From contig CANNZV010002564.1 of assembly GCA_947561585.1 (NCBI GenBank), positions 1 to 64,000 of the forward strand: DNA of 64,000 nt, given 5' to 3'. This document shows positions 1 through 11,099 of this stretch, one piece after another. Origin of the DNA: Caprella mutica. Taxonomy: Eukaryota; Arthropoda; Malacostraca; Amphipoda; Caprellidae. The position numbers were made by a program, and so were the translations under genes. The notes under the pieces were generated by a model. It had not been told where the DNA came from and did not search any database. It saw only the letters and a list, made by a program, of their open reading frames with translations. Position 1 is the stretch's first letter; every line of letters starts with the position of its first letter.

Positions 1-593
1 CGATGAAGGGTCAAAAAATGTTAAAGAAGTAATGGTTTTATCTTGTTAATATGGGTTAACTTTCACATTCTTACAAAACTTCAACAACATGTGATGCTAG
101 AATTTTCTGTAACATTATAGTCTCGATCTAGATTCCAATTATTATATGTACTGTATACGTTCATTTTGGTTTCAACATTTATTGTTCTTTTTCTTATGTT
201 TTTTCAAGTATGCACAATACTTTTCAGCCTTCCTTCCATATCTACATAATGATTTTTCAAAATGAATTATTTATCGATAAAAATTAAAGATAATTCTTGT
301 GTATATTTCATCCAAAAACTCTTCAAAAAACAAAACCTCGTTAAAATTCTTACTTTGATAAGTAACACGCTTTTTCTTTCGGTGCATGAAACACTTCAAA
401 AACTGCCTCAAATGCACCGATAACTGTTCCCAAATGCACTGATAAGTGCTTCAAATGCTCCGATAAGTGCCCCTAATGCCCCGATGAGTGCCCCAAATGC
501 TCTTTTCTATCGTTCCTACTGCACATTTATAGCGCTACAAGTGCTCGTTTTGACCGCTACTACTGCTCTTTTTTAACCCAATGTCCTAGCTCT
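1..593. other. AT-rich DNA with short degenerate repeats, no gene seen
   Basis: No exon-like reading frame was recognised. Positions 395-500 repeat 'AAATGC.CCGATAAGTGC' about five times with drift, so this is a decayed short tandem repeat. Confidence 0.5.
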
Positions 594-792
594 ACTGATT
601 AGACATAAAATATATGTATATCGGGGGGCGTGCCGCCCCCCGAAACCCCCTGCCAGGTCATTACACAATCATGAAGTGTGCAGTACAACAATCTAGCGAA
701 TACAACAAACTACATTAGCAACTCTCAGTTATTTATATCTAAGTAGTTCTTCATTTGTTTAACTAGGTAAATAAGGATTAAAAAAACATGGA

Positions 793-866
793 GGGGGGGG
801 GGGGGGGCTCGTGACCGGGGGGGCTCATGACCGGGGGGCTCATGACCGGGGGGGCTCTTGACCGTA
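793..866. repeat. Short G-rich tandem repeat, GGGGGGGCTCATGACC units
   Basis: About four units of 16-18 bp with long G runs follow a poly-G stretch. Similar G runs occur at 3060-3095, 39485-39510 and 59538-59552. Confidence 0.8.
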
Positions 867-1568
867 CCCCCTGTGTACCATTGGTGTCATTTTGACGTCA
901 GAGTCGCTAGTAGAAGTAGGTATGGACACTGTATCACCTTCTGTGTACTATTGGTGTCATTTTAACGTCAGAGTCAAGAGTAGAATTGAATTTTGAACCA
1001 AATAAGAGTAATTGTAATTAATGTAAGAAATAAGCGGACATGTGTCAAACATTCACACAGTGAGTGTCATTATGGTTAGACATTTTGAATAGTTTGTACA
1101 TACGTGTTTGTGTTGTGATTATATTTTAAAATTCAAAATTACTGATATGCCGATTTACATAAACGTTCACACTTTAACATGATATACTCATTATTTAGTT
1201 AATTAATTGGGGTACTTAAACTCTAAAAATATATTAAGTCCTATTCTGACCAATTTCCATATGATGATATGTGCTAAGCAAAGAGTGATTTATTTCTGAG
1301 ACCTGATGAAGATTTACTGAACACTTTATCAGTGAAGGGTAACTGCACTAATTTAAATAGTGGAGAAAATACACAGAAAAAACTCATCCTTAATTAAAAT
1401 AAAGTAAAAACGGTCTCAAAAATATATCCTTCTCTACTAAAAATAATCGACACCCAAACGGAAAAGGTGGAATCGTGCAATTACTCGTAACTTATCCTAG
1501 TATGTATTTGACGTTTCTTTAATGTACCGGAATTAGGTAGGTACCTGTACACTAGTTGCAACACAGTT

Positions 1569-2735
1569 TTGGTGAAGCAGACATGTCCTCAACATGTTTT
1601 GGTGGAGGAGACATGTCCTCAACATGTTTTGGTGGAGGAGACATGTTCTCAACATGTTTTGGTGGAGGAGACATGTCCTCAACATGTTTTGGTGGAGGAG
1701 ACATGTCCTCAACATGTTTTGGTGAAGGAGACATGTTCTCAACATGTTTTGGTGGAGGAGACATGTTCTCAACATGTTTTGGTGAAGGAGACATGTTCTC
1801 AACATGTTTGGTGCAGGAGACATGTTCTCAACATGTTTTGGTGAAGAAGACATGTTCTCAACATGTTTTGGTGAAGGAGACATGTTCTCAACATGTTTTG
1901 GTGAAGGAGACATGTTCTCAACATGTTTTGGTGAAGGAGACATGTTCTCAACATGTTTTGGTGAAGGAGACATGTTCTCAACATGTTTTGGTGCAGGAGA
2001 CATGTCCTCAACATGTTTTGGTGAAGGAGACATGTTCTCAACATGTTTTGGTGCAGGAGACATGTCCTCAACATGTTTTGGTGAAGGAGACATGTTTTGG
2101 TGAAGGAGACATGTTCTCAACATGTTTTGGTGAAGGAGACATGTTCTCAACATGTTTTGGTGAAGGAGACATTTTCTCAACATGTTTTGGTGAAGGAGAC
2201 ATGTTCTCAACATGTTTTGGTGAAGGAGACATTTTCTCAACATGTTTTGGTGAAGGAGACATGTTCTCAACATGTTTTGGTGAAGGAGACATGTTCTCAA
2301 CATGTTTTGGTGAAGGAGACATTTTCTCAACATGTTTTGGTGAAGGAGACATGTTCTCAACATGTTTTGGTGAAGGAGACATGTTCTCAACATGTTTTGG
2401 TGAAGGAGACATGTTCTTAACATGTTTTGGTGAAGGAGACATGTTCTTAACATGTTTTGGTGAAGGATACATGTTCTTAACATGTTTTGGTGAAGGAGAC
2501 ATGTTCTTAACATGTTTTGGTGAAGGAGACATGTTCTTAACATGTTTTGGTGAAGGAGACATGTTCTTAACATGTTTTGGTGAAGGAGAATGTTCTCAAC
2601 ATGTTTTGGTGAAGGAGACATGTTCTTAACATGTTTTGGTGAAGGAGACATGTTCTTAACATGTTTTGGTGAAGGAGACATGTTCTCAACATGTTTTGGT
2701 GAAGGAGACATGTTCTTAACATGTTTTGGTTCAGC
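1569..2735. repeat. Array of ~39 units of 30 bp
   Basis: The unit contains GGTGAAGGAGACATGTTCTC followed by AACATGTTTT, with few substitutions. Variants cluster: GGTGGAGGAG units lie at the left end and TTCTTAAC units at the right. The period is a multiple of three and the unit lacks stops, so long open frames appear on both strands. These are by-products, not genes. Confidence 0.95.
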
Positions 2736-2767
2736 AAATATGTTCTCATTCTTCTGTTTGGGTGAGA

Positions 2768-2809
2768 CATGGCGACACTTTCCGATTCCGTACGACATGC
2801 TGACTGCTT
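2768..2809 (+). other. Possible tiny first exon beside the 30-bp array
   Basis: ATGGCGACACTTTCCGATTC begins a 14-codon open stretch (MATLSDSVRHADCL) that runs into G|GTGAGTAAC, a strong splice donor. It lies just after the array on the plus strand. No downstream exon was recognised, so this is only a candidate. Confidence 0.15.
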
Positions 2810-3110
2810 GGTGAGTAACTAACTAGGGTAAATCGTACAGAATCTGCTGTTCAATCTATATTATAATTATATTCAAATGTGAGTATAGGATTATTTTATA
2901 CATACTTTCCAAGCAAATGGCCAATTTGCACAATCTCGAGAATGCGCTGCTTGTTTTTAAACCCATTTAATGAGACTCTCAACATAAATGGTTGTTATGC
3001 AGTTTGTTGTACTTGCTAGTTTGTTGTACTGCACACTTCATGACTATTTATTGACCTGGTGAGGGAGGGGGGAGGGAAGGGGAGGGACTCCGATACCCTA
3101 TTTATATCTA

Positions 3111-4600
3111 TCACTACTCGATTTCATAATAAATTAAATGAAAGTATTAACTCATTTGGGGGTTAAAGAGGTTCAAGAACGCGCAGCGCATTCAATTCTG
3201 CAAATCGGCAAATTGCGCAGAGCACATACAGCCATATCTAGTTTTTCATGGATGAGTGAAGTGTTATATAATTCGGTAGAGATTTAACACAATTCAATTG
3301 TTTAATCTATAATTTGTTCTTTCTTTTTTGACTGTAATTAATAGTACAACAATTTCTCTAGTGCAGTTTTGATATAAATAATATGTGTCAAATATTTCTT
3401 TAATATTTTTTATTAAAAAATCATTAAATTTTAATTATAGATCTTCCTTCTTAAAAATCTATATATCTTCTATCTTGAAAATGTAAATAGATCTTTTTTC
3501 GATCTAATGTTGTCTTCATCATATTATCTTTATCTTAATCGTCATTTTATTTAAGTAAATTGACTAATTAGTATTTCTTTTACTAACAATTTTTCAATTT
3601 ACATTTATTCTCTAGTTTACCATCAAAAACTCACTCTTACTTATTTCAGATGGTGATCATAAGTGCGAGAAATAGCTAAGTTACTCCTAAAATATTTCAT
3701 TTTCTATGAGTTAGAATAAAAGAAAATGGTTTTGAGGGCTCGACTTAGCGTATATTGCTATGTTTGTTACCAGAATCAGATGATGAAAGTTTAAAGTAGT
3801 GAATAAATTAAAAGTTTGTTCAATTGTTTCTAATAGTCTCATCTGAATAATGATTTTGATGTTTATCATAGTTACCGTGAAAAAAAACCATCACAAAAAT
3901 GGTATCCTTCTACTATGTCTACGTACTGGAATAACATCGATACGTGCATCACAATTATTTCAGCCATGATAAAAGCGGGGCCTACATGTATTCAATAAAA
4001 TGTCAATCAATAATAATTGTCAGTAACAATCATTGTCAAATGAAAACAAACATGTCTGCTCTATATTAACATTTATCACTTCTAGAAATATTTCTAATTT
4101 GTAATGTATATATTGATATCACTTAAATTAAATGTTCTGAATCTATTCAGGGCCAATTTGGTTGCAGTATAATGTTAACTGAATTTAGCATTTTATTTAT
4201 GAGACCTAAAAATGAAATTATTTAAACTCTATTTCAATTGGTAGCCATGATACATATACTACATATGTAATTATGTATCATGGCTACCAATTAAAATATT
4301 ATCAAATTGTAATTTTTCATTGTATTTATTATCGACAATATGGAACCGTAAGATAACTTATAATTTTCCCTCATAGTTATTATATTCTAAACGGAGAAAT
4401 AAAACGAGAGTTGAACTTATTTGATAAATATATACCCAAAATATTTATTTGATAAATTAAATCAAAGTTACACACACTGCATACCTAAACTCTCTGGAGT
4501 GACCACTTAATAACCAGACAAGCACAGTTGTCGGTAAGTGGGTGTTAATACAGGTCATGGACATATCTGACTTCTAGAAACAACAGATAGACTTATGTTG
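3111..4600. other. AT-rich intergenic DNA, no gene seen
   Basis: No exon-like frames were found. Positions 4228-4300 hold a palindrome built on TGGTAGCCATGATACA and its complement, a relative of the hairpin core seen in the MITEs elsewhere in the window. Confidence 0.5.
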
Positions 4601-4621
4601 ACCTACGTATGTTTATTAACC

Positions 4622-4796
4622 TATTATGATCTGTATTGACCTTTGTTGAATATGTTGACCCATGTTGACCTATTTTGACCTATTTTGACCTATGTTGACC
4701 CATATTGACCTTTATTGACCGAAGTTGATCTATGCTGACCTATTTTGACCCATGTTGACCTATTTTGACCCATGTTGACCTATTCTGACCCTTTAT
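4622..4796. repeat. 10-bp tandem repeat, TTGACCYATK
   Basis: About 17 units of 10 bp (TTGACCTATT, TTGACCCATG and variants) lie ~110 bp beyond the stop codon of the agmatinase gene. A period of 10 bp equals about one helical turn, so every TGACC falls on the same DNA face. Confidence 0.85.
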
Positions 4797-4908
4797 CTTT
4801 CATCAAAGATGTTTTCAATTCTCATACTCGGTTTAAGTGACTAAATAAGATCACAATAACGTCAAAAGATCAATCCCCACTTCCCGAGTACTGCAAGCCT
4901 ATAGCTGT

Positions 4909-7900
4909 CTAACCCTTCCTGTTTTTAGGTAGGGCGCACAACATTTCGAATAGCATGTATGCCCCGAAATGAGAGGTGTCCCCCGAAGGATCGTACATCG
5001 GCGCCACCTACCGACGAGAAAGAGAAACTATAAGCACACTCTATCGGATAAAAAAGAAGAGAAAAAATATATAAGAAAATATAAAAAATATATAAAAAAA
5101 AATAAAAAAAATATATAATAAAAATATAAAAACATTAACGCAACTATTAGATATAGGGTGAAGGTAAAATTACCAATTGGATGCAAATTAAATACTGCGT
5201 GAAAATTTCAATAGGTTATAAGTAAAAAAAACGCATTAAAACATATTCATTGTGAAGAAAACAAGAAAAAAAAGTTGTATTATACTTTTTACATGTTCTC
5301 TCCACAAAGACTATATTTAAATGATTATTTTTTTTAATTATAACCTACTGAAATTTCAATCCGATATTTAATTGACACCTGATAATTGTTACTTTACTCT
5401 AAGTATACTTAGGTACTTGGAGATATAAAAGGGATAAAATGTTAGAAATATACCTACATATTCCTAATAAAATGATTAAAATATCCTTTGACATTGGATA
5501 TGCGTATCCTGGATATCCGAAGAAGATATCCCTGCTACCCGAGGAAGGTGATCAAGCTACCTGAAGGACGTATCCTAGATACCAGAAGGAGGTATTCTAG
5601 ATATCAGAAAGAGGTATCCAGTCTACAGTATCCACTCACCTCCACCAAGTCTCCCCCCACCAAATTAAGGCCCCTCAACCCTCGGATGATTTCCAGACAT
5701 TGGGGTGCTGTCAGTCCGGCTATTTCTCTGGTACCTGCAAAGAGGGTCAGCACTCAATTACCGGTAGTGATGCATTGCCGGACAAAAATATTATCGGGGC
5801 AGACTTTTATAATCATAGTTTTAGTTTGAATGAAATGAATAAAGCTGAAAAATTATGTAAATAACTGTTAAAAGAGTAAATAAAGACGTATTTATTTCAC
5901 CAAATTCGATTGATATGCAAGTGTTCATATCCTAGATAGTATAGACACCAACTTGTAAAATGCTGTAATAAATTAGTAATACTTCTTCCTTCATTTATCA
6001 TTGAGTCTGCTGTCACAAATTTTTCCTATGAGTTCAATCGTCTTGGGGCCCAATTGCCCAGATCCCGATCGTTTTGGGGCCCAATTGTCCTGGGTCCCAA
6101 ATGTCGATGCACCACATTTACCTACCTGTACCACCACATTTACTTACCTGTACCACCACATTTATCTACCTGTACCACCACATTTACCTACCTGTACCAC
6201 CACATTTACCTACCTGTACCACCACATTTACCTACCTGTACCACCACATTTACCTACCTGTACCACCACATTTACCTACCTGTACCACCACATTTACCTA
6301 CCTGTACCACCACATTTACCTACCTGTACCACCACATTTACCTACCTGTACCACCACATTTACCTACCTGTACCACCACATTTACCTACCTGTACCACCA
6401 CATTTGCCTACCTGTACCACCACATTTACCTACCTGTACCACCATATTTATTTACCTATACCACCACATTTACCTACCTGTACCACCACATTTACCTACC
6501 TGTACCACCACATTTACCTACCTGTACCACCACATTTACCTACCTGTACCACCACATTTACCTACCTGTACCACCACATTTACCTACCTGTACCACCACA
6601 TTTACCTACCTGTACCACCACATTTGCCTACCTGTACCACCACATTTACCTACCTGTACCACCATATTTACCTACCTATACCACCACATTTACCTACCTG
6701 TACCACCACATTTACCTACCTGTACCACCATATTAACTTACCTGTACCACCACATTTACCTACCTGTACCACCACACTTACCTACCTGTACCACCATATT
6801 AACTTACCTGTACCACCACATTTACCTACCTGTACCACCACATTTACCTACCTGTACCACCACATTTACCTACCAGTACCACCATATTTACCTACCTGTA
6901 CCACCACATATGCTCGGGTCCGCAGCGTCAATATCGAAGGTGATGTACACTGGTCTGTCCGGTCCAATGTCTTTCCTTATTTGCTCCATGAGGGGAACTA
7001 GGGACTTGTACCAGAGGTCATCTGATGGGTACACTTTGATGCCCTGGTAAAAAATAACACAATTGAATAGGGTAGAGATACATCAAACAATTGTGAGTAA
7101 AGGTCCAAAGAGTCTGATTTGTATAAAGATCCTTTTACCAGATATGAGGTAAAGGAAAGAAAATTCTCAAACTCTTAAAAGAATTAAAACATGTCGATAC
7201 AAGTTTTAACATTATGATACAAGTTAAAACATGTTAAACATGTGGATACATGTTAAAACATTTTCCAATGTGTAACTTCTCACCTGTTCTTTACACCACT
7301 CATATTTCCCTGGTAAGTAGGAGGAACCCCTCAGTCCAATCTGGTGAAGATGCTCAGGCTCCACCAGCTTTTCCTCCACGGCTCTCCTGAAGGTCGTAGC
7401 GTGAGTTTCTCGCGCACCCCACCAGGTGTCAGACACGTCATCATGTGCGTCAACTTGTATCACCGCTAACGGACCGTACTTTTTCTGATGGGTTGGATAA
7501 ACTTTTTAATCCTATTTTAAAGTTAAAATTCTTAGCTTAATATTTAGTCATTTATTATAGCATAGATTTAGAAATATTTAAAGGTCCCCTCCAAGCAAAT
7601 ATTTTTATTGCCTTATTCAACGAGGCTAATGTTTCTTATCATTTTGCTGCAAAATGTATCGAATTTGGTATTATATTTTAATTTTATATGCTTTTAAAGA
7701 TTTTTATAATCAAAACTCTACAAAACCTATTTTACTTCCGACTTACTAATTTAAGAAATTTTCAGCCTGAAGAAAAAGAATGTACACCATTTGTTTTGAT
7801 TGTCAACTAGGTATTAGGTTTAATAAATCCATTTAATCTTCGTGTAAAGGTATAAAATTGAATGAACTTATAATAGAAACATTTATATACTTTAGGAAAC

Positions 7901-9479
7901 AATTAATATCTAAAATAAAGGCCGAAAACGCATTTTATTTATAAAATTCAAATTTGTAATCAAAACAAAGAGTGTACAATCTTCTTCTTGAGCATCAGAT
8001 TAGTGATTTCGCTCAATTGTTGCTCACAGAGTATTAAAAAACTTTAAAAACAAATTATAGAATATACACTGAACCGAATTGTATGCAGTTTGCAGAATAA
8101 TGATCCTAGACCTTAGTTCTATAATATTTTGTTATAAACTCATTTTTTTCCCGGAGCATGGAGAGGACCTTTAAAGAAAAAGCAATCGATTTTCCTGCCG
8201 ACCAACCAGAAAAGTGTTCACCTTAAAAACATTTTCAGTAAAAACGTTTTCGATAGGTTACAAACTGTTTTAAAAATAGAACAGGGAATGGACATTAAAA
8301 TCAATGTTTAATTTAAAGAATATCATTAACAACGGTTACTAACGGCGAAGGCTCTGAGAATGGGCAGTGTGATGGTGTGGTCACCCCCGAGGGTGAGGGG
8401 CACGCAGTCCTCACTGAGGATGTCCTTGAACCCTTCCTCTATCTGCCCCAAAGCCCTGGGAACACTGAAAAAAACTGATTTTTAAATGGCTATTCTAATG
8501 GTTTCTTTTGTGCTTAGTTTTCAAATATAGGAAATTTGATATCATTATTTAGGTATGTTATACTCAGTTGTCTTACTCTCGCCCTTACTCAGTTGACTTA
8601 CTCTTGCCCCTACTCAGTTGTCTTACTCTCGCCCTTACTCAGTTGACTTACTCTTGCCCCTACTCAGTTGACTTACTCTTGCCCCTACTCAGTTGACTTA
8701 CTCATAAAGGCTAAAGGCCAAATCCCCAATATCAGCCACCTGCATACTGTCGAAAGGTGCAGCTCCAGTGGCGGGGTTGTAAGGCCTTAGACCTATGGAT
8801 TCATTCCTGAAATGTGAAAACTCAATTAAAGCTCTAGATATATTATGGAGAATGAGGGTCAATAGAAGGTTTATATTATGAAATCATCACTGCTGAGCCA
8901 ATGAGAGGTGATAGCTGCATGGAGAATGGGGGTCATTGAAGGGTTTATCCCTTAATGTCAGAATAAAAATTTGAAATGCTTATATTTAGTGGGCTACCTT
9001 ATTGATCTTGGGCCTAGTCGGCAGCCATTTCTATTGCTGACACCACAGTCAAACGGCACTCCTACGAAACAGGCATCTAAACCTAGTGGAAGAAAATGCC
9101 ATTAATATAAAACAGATTTAGCGTTAAGGTTTTGAATGGAAAAAAATATTTACGATTTTCAGCAGCCACCAACGTGTTTGAACATGTTCCAGCGAGTTAA
9201 AACTTGTTCCAAAGCCACCTACTCACCTTGAGCAGTTTGTTGAAGAGGCAATCGCATGAAGGAAGCAATTCCAGCAGGCCAAGGGGCTTCACCAGCTGGA
9301 AGGGGTTTATTCCTACTATCTTCAGGGGTGTCTCCTTTTCCTGGACCCCCGACTGTACAGGATTTAGGATTGACTTGAGATGTGCTGAGGTTCCTTGCTT
9401 GAATTCTAAACTTTGTTGATAGTCTCCTCGATTTATCAACTTGCTGAACCAATCTACTAAAATTCCTCATTCGAAACAT
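4909..9479 (-). CDS. AGMAT: Agmatinase / guanidino-acid ureohydrolase, mitochondrial (8 exons)
   Basis: Mn-dependent ureohydrolase of the arginase/agmatinase family, which hydrolyses a guanidino group to urea and an amine or amino acid. Coding exons, in transcript order: 9227-9479, 8998-9082, 8702-8806, 8344-8464, 7284-7484, 6896-7043, 5640-5734, 4909-5007. Phases close to 369 codons (368 aa; human AGMAT is about 350). The first ~25 residues are rich in Arg/Lys and Ser, as in a mitochondrial presequence. Metal-site motifs are intact: GGDH (H177), DAHDD (D200, H202, D204) and FDIDAADP (D292, D294). The family motif GTGTPEI reads GTGTREI. The family's HGTPFRRA reads HATTFRRA. The C-terminal stretch [10 protein letters not shown] is typical of animal AGMAT. 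Introns 3, 6 and 7 open with tandem arrays at the splice donor. Intron 4 holds a ~600-bp transposon. An AATAAA lies at 4711-4716, inside a 10-bp array. Substrate (agmatine or another guanidino acid) cannot be told from the sequence. The family call is secure. Confidence 0.95.
5510..5639. repeat. Degenerate ~24-bp repeat at the start of agmatinase intron 7
   Basis: On the minus strand the intron opens GTGAGTGGATAC and then repeats GATACCTCCTTCTGGTATCT with drift about five times. The array begins within a few bases of the splice donor at 5639. Confidence 0.65.
6040..6105. repeat. Short GGGGCCCAATTGYCC repeat
   Basis: Three degenerate copies of TTGGGGCCCAATTG occur here. Related CAATTGTC-type repeats occur at 51360-51540 and 51895-51955, suggesting ends of a dispersed element family. 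Confidence 0.5.
6110..6916 (-). repeat. 22-bp array copying the exon 6/intron 6 border of the agmatinase gene
   Basis: About 36 units. On the minus strand each reads TGTGGTGGTACAG|GTAGGT plus AAA. The first unit is the real junction: exon 6 ends TGT GGT GGT ACA G at 6896 and the intron starts GTAGGTAA. The same G-T-G codons encode the conserved GTG of the family motif GTGTPE. Thus two thirds of the 1.16-kb intron is tandem copies of its own 5' splice site. Confidence 0.93.
7577..8175. mobile_element. ~600-bp non-autonomous transposon, AAAGGTCC ends, copy 1
   Basis: Ends are inverted: TTTAAAGGTCCCCTCCA at left and GGAGAGGACCTTTAAA at right. The interior is AT-rich without a coding frame. It lies in agmatinase intron 4. 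A near-identical copy is at 36864-37484 in the same orientation. Confidence 0.85.
8569..8704 (-). repeat. 25-bp array copying the splice donor of agmatinase exon 3
   Basis: On the minus strand exon 3 ends TTTATGA|GTAAGT and the intron continues in ~25-bp units ending GGGGCAAGAGTAAGTCAACT. Each of about five units repeats GA|GTAAGT or GA|GTAAGA. The first donor in the series is the one that keeps the reading frame, since exon 4 then adds T GTT CCC. Confidence 0.92.
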
Positions 9480-9834
9480 TTTATATTGAGGTGATTCTAG
9501 TTTCTTGCGTTATATTCAAAATGGAATATTCTTCTTTTAAATATTTCTTAATAGGTCTTCCTCATACAACCGTCAGATTGTTAATGAAGATATTAGGTAC
9601 TTTCTTTTCTATTAGATAATCATGTATTAATAATCATCATCACTTAAATGTAATCATGGCATGAATATTTAATTATAAATCACTCGAGCTGTAATTAGAA
9701 TTAATGGTACGTATTAATTGATCCGTTAACTCAATGCCTAATGTGTGTCATATATAAAAGATACTTTAAAAAATTATTTATATTAAACAAAATATCATTT
9801 AAATTCCATATATTTTGAATTATTAGCATGATGG

Positions 9835-10185
9835 TTTAACGTCTGCTTTCATCACTCAGTCATATCGCTGACGTCAAAAGGATAATAAATACAAGGGACT
9901 GGAAGAAGCAGTCAGGAAGGAAAGTGGCTCTATGATCAAAATCACCTACCATCAGTCGGTAAAAAGCTCATGGAAACAGAAAAGCTACTCCGTGAATACA
10001 GTCACTTACCAAGGAATGTAACGAAAAGGAACACAAGCACCGGTGACTGCACTCACAGTTGGAAGAGGAAAATGAAGAGGTGATAGTAAATGAAGCCTAC
10101 GAGTCTACCTAACACAAAATCTAAGACCTCGTAGTTGAAGAGCATAACCCTAGCGCTATCCTCTAAAACTGCAAGTAGCGTTAAA
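9835..10185 (+). repeat. Dispersed ~350-bp repeat family S, longest copy
   Basis: The copy starts near GTTTAACGTCTGCTTTC and includes GCTGACGTCAAAAGGA, GAAAAGCTACTCCGTGAAT and CACTTACCAAGGAATGTAAC. Other copies: 39598-39945 and ~40615-40800 (reverse), 47230-47485, 51787-51895, 52000-52155, 56715-56850, and a fragment at 45013-45090. No open frame and no clear inverted ends were seen. It is SINE-like in size, but no pol III promoter boxes were identified with confidence. Confidence 0.8.
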
Positions 10186-10525
10186 AAGACAAACATTTGT
10201 AAGAAAAAGTTTAATTACTTTCACCATATGTAACTCTTAAGTAATATCAATACATACATATGTATATACTACACATCAATTACTAGTGGTAATTACATAC
10301 AAAGTGTATAAGATCCAAGATAATTTACCTAATGGGAAAATGGTAATTAGACTATAATGTAAATCCATTAGTTGGAAAATCAATGAAATGATCTCGTTTC
10401 CGTTTGGTAATTGAAAAATTATGTTAAATATTATTTTATTATATAATATTCATATTTCTTCAATTATATTGAACTCCTATTTCTATAGGGTAATATGATG
10501 GTATTCTGTAATTAGCTACTTTATA

Positions 10526-10745
10526 GGGTAATTTCTTAATTATCGGTCAGTCCCACATTTTCGGTCATATAAGACAAAACAATAAAATAATTATTATTTC
10601 ACTAGGAAAGGTTGAGTAAAAACAACCAACCCGGGTGGTTATTAATTAATATTTAATAATAATAATATGAAAAATTATTATTATATCGTTTTTTCTTATA
10701 TGACCGAAAATGTGGAACTGACCGATAATTAAGAACTAACCCTAC
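10526..10745. mobile_element. Hairpin MITE, family P2 (TTATCGGTCAG ends)
   Basis: TTCTTAATTATCGGTCAGTC at left is matched by CTGACCGATAATTAAGAA at right. The arms also share CACATTTTCGGTCATATAAG. The centre is AT-rich. Further P2 copies or fragments: 23149-23347, 27500-27715, 27888-28085, 38517-38660, 52850-52935, 53558-53700, 59549-59710, 62353-62520. Confidence 0.88.
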
Positions 10746-10889
10746 CCTGAGTCATAAAATTAAGAAAATACATTATTTATATTGTTATTATTATTATTAG
10801 AGGGGTTTAACATAATTTTTTAACCACTCGGAATCAGCACCTATTTAAAAAAAATTGAAAAATTTATTCACTCATAAAATTGCTTCATA

Positions 10890-11097
10890 CAGTAGAACAC
10901 CTCTACTATAGTGACTATAGAGTCCTGAGTAAGAGAACTACCCTGTATAGTGAACAAATTTTCTTCAGTTTGTCATGAATGGACATTAGTTTTTTAAAAC
11001 AAATTGCAATTTTATGGCAGACTATAGGGAATTTGTTCACTATACGGGGTAGTTCTCTTACTCAGGACTATATAGTCACTATAGAAGAGCTCTACTG
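10890..11097. mobile_element. 208-bp pogo/Tc1-like MITE with TA target duplication
   Basis: The element runs CAGTAGAACACCTCTACTAT ... GAAGAGCTCTACTG and is flanked by TA on both sides (10888-10889 and 11098-11099). Arms of ~70 bp share TATAGTGACTATA, AGTCCTGAGTAAGAGAACTA and a TATAGTGAACAAATT block. CAGT ends with TA duplications fit the Tc1/mariner/pogo superfamily. Confidence 0.85.
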
Positions 11098-11099
11098 TA

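Larger units (their letters stand above)
605..3110. mobile_element. Candidate 2.5-kb element with ~100-bp inverted ends enclosing the 30-bp array
   Basis: Positions ~615-720 and the reverse complement of ~2998-3105 align over about 100 bp. Both contain CCAGGTCA, then TCATGAAGTGTGCAGTACAA, then CTAGC and ACAACAAACT. The C-rich outer part (CGTGCCGCCCCCC) is also shared loosely. A related end recurs at 45405-45500. The sequence could be one element with inverted ends or two separate insertions in opposite orientation. No target duplication was resolved. Confidence 0.5.

Noticed and set aside
1533..2798. Long open frames on both strands (up to 421 codons) across the 30-bp array
   Set aside because: The period is a multiple of three and the unit has no stop, so several frames on both strands stay open automatically. 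No non-repeat domain is attached.
6110..6916. Recursive splice sites (AG|GT) in the agmatinase array
   Set aside because: Each unit has CAG|GTAGGT, but the preceding bases are purine-rich with no polypyrimidine tract, so a 3' splice-site role is unlikely.
6001..7050. Plus-strand frames of 220-349 codons over the 22-bp array
   Set aside because: They arise from a stop-free repeat unit, and the right end overlaps a well-supported minus-strand agmatinase exon.
9204..9419. Plus-strand 71-codon frame opposite agmatinase exon 1
   Set aside because: Antisense shadow of a coding exon whose protein matches the agmatinase family.
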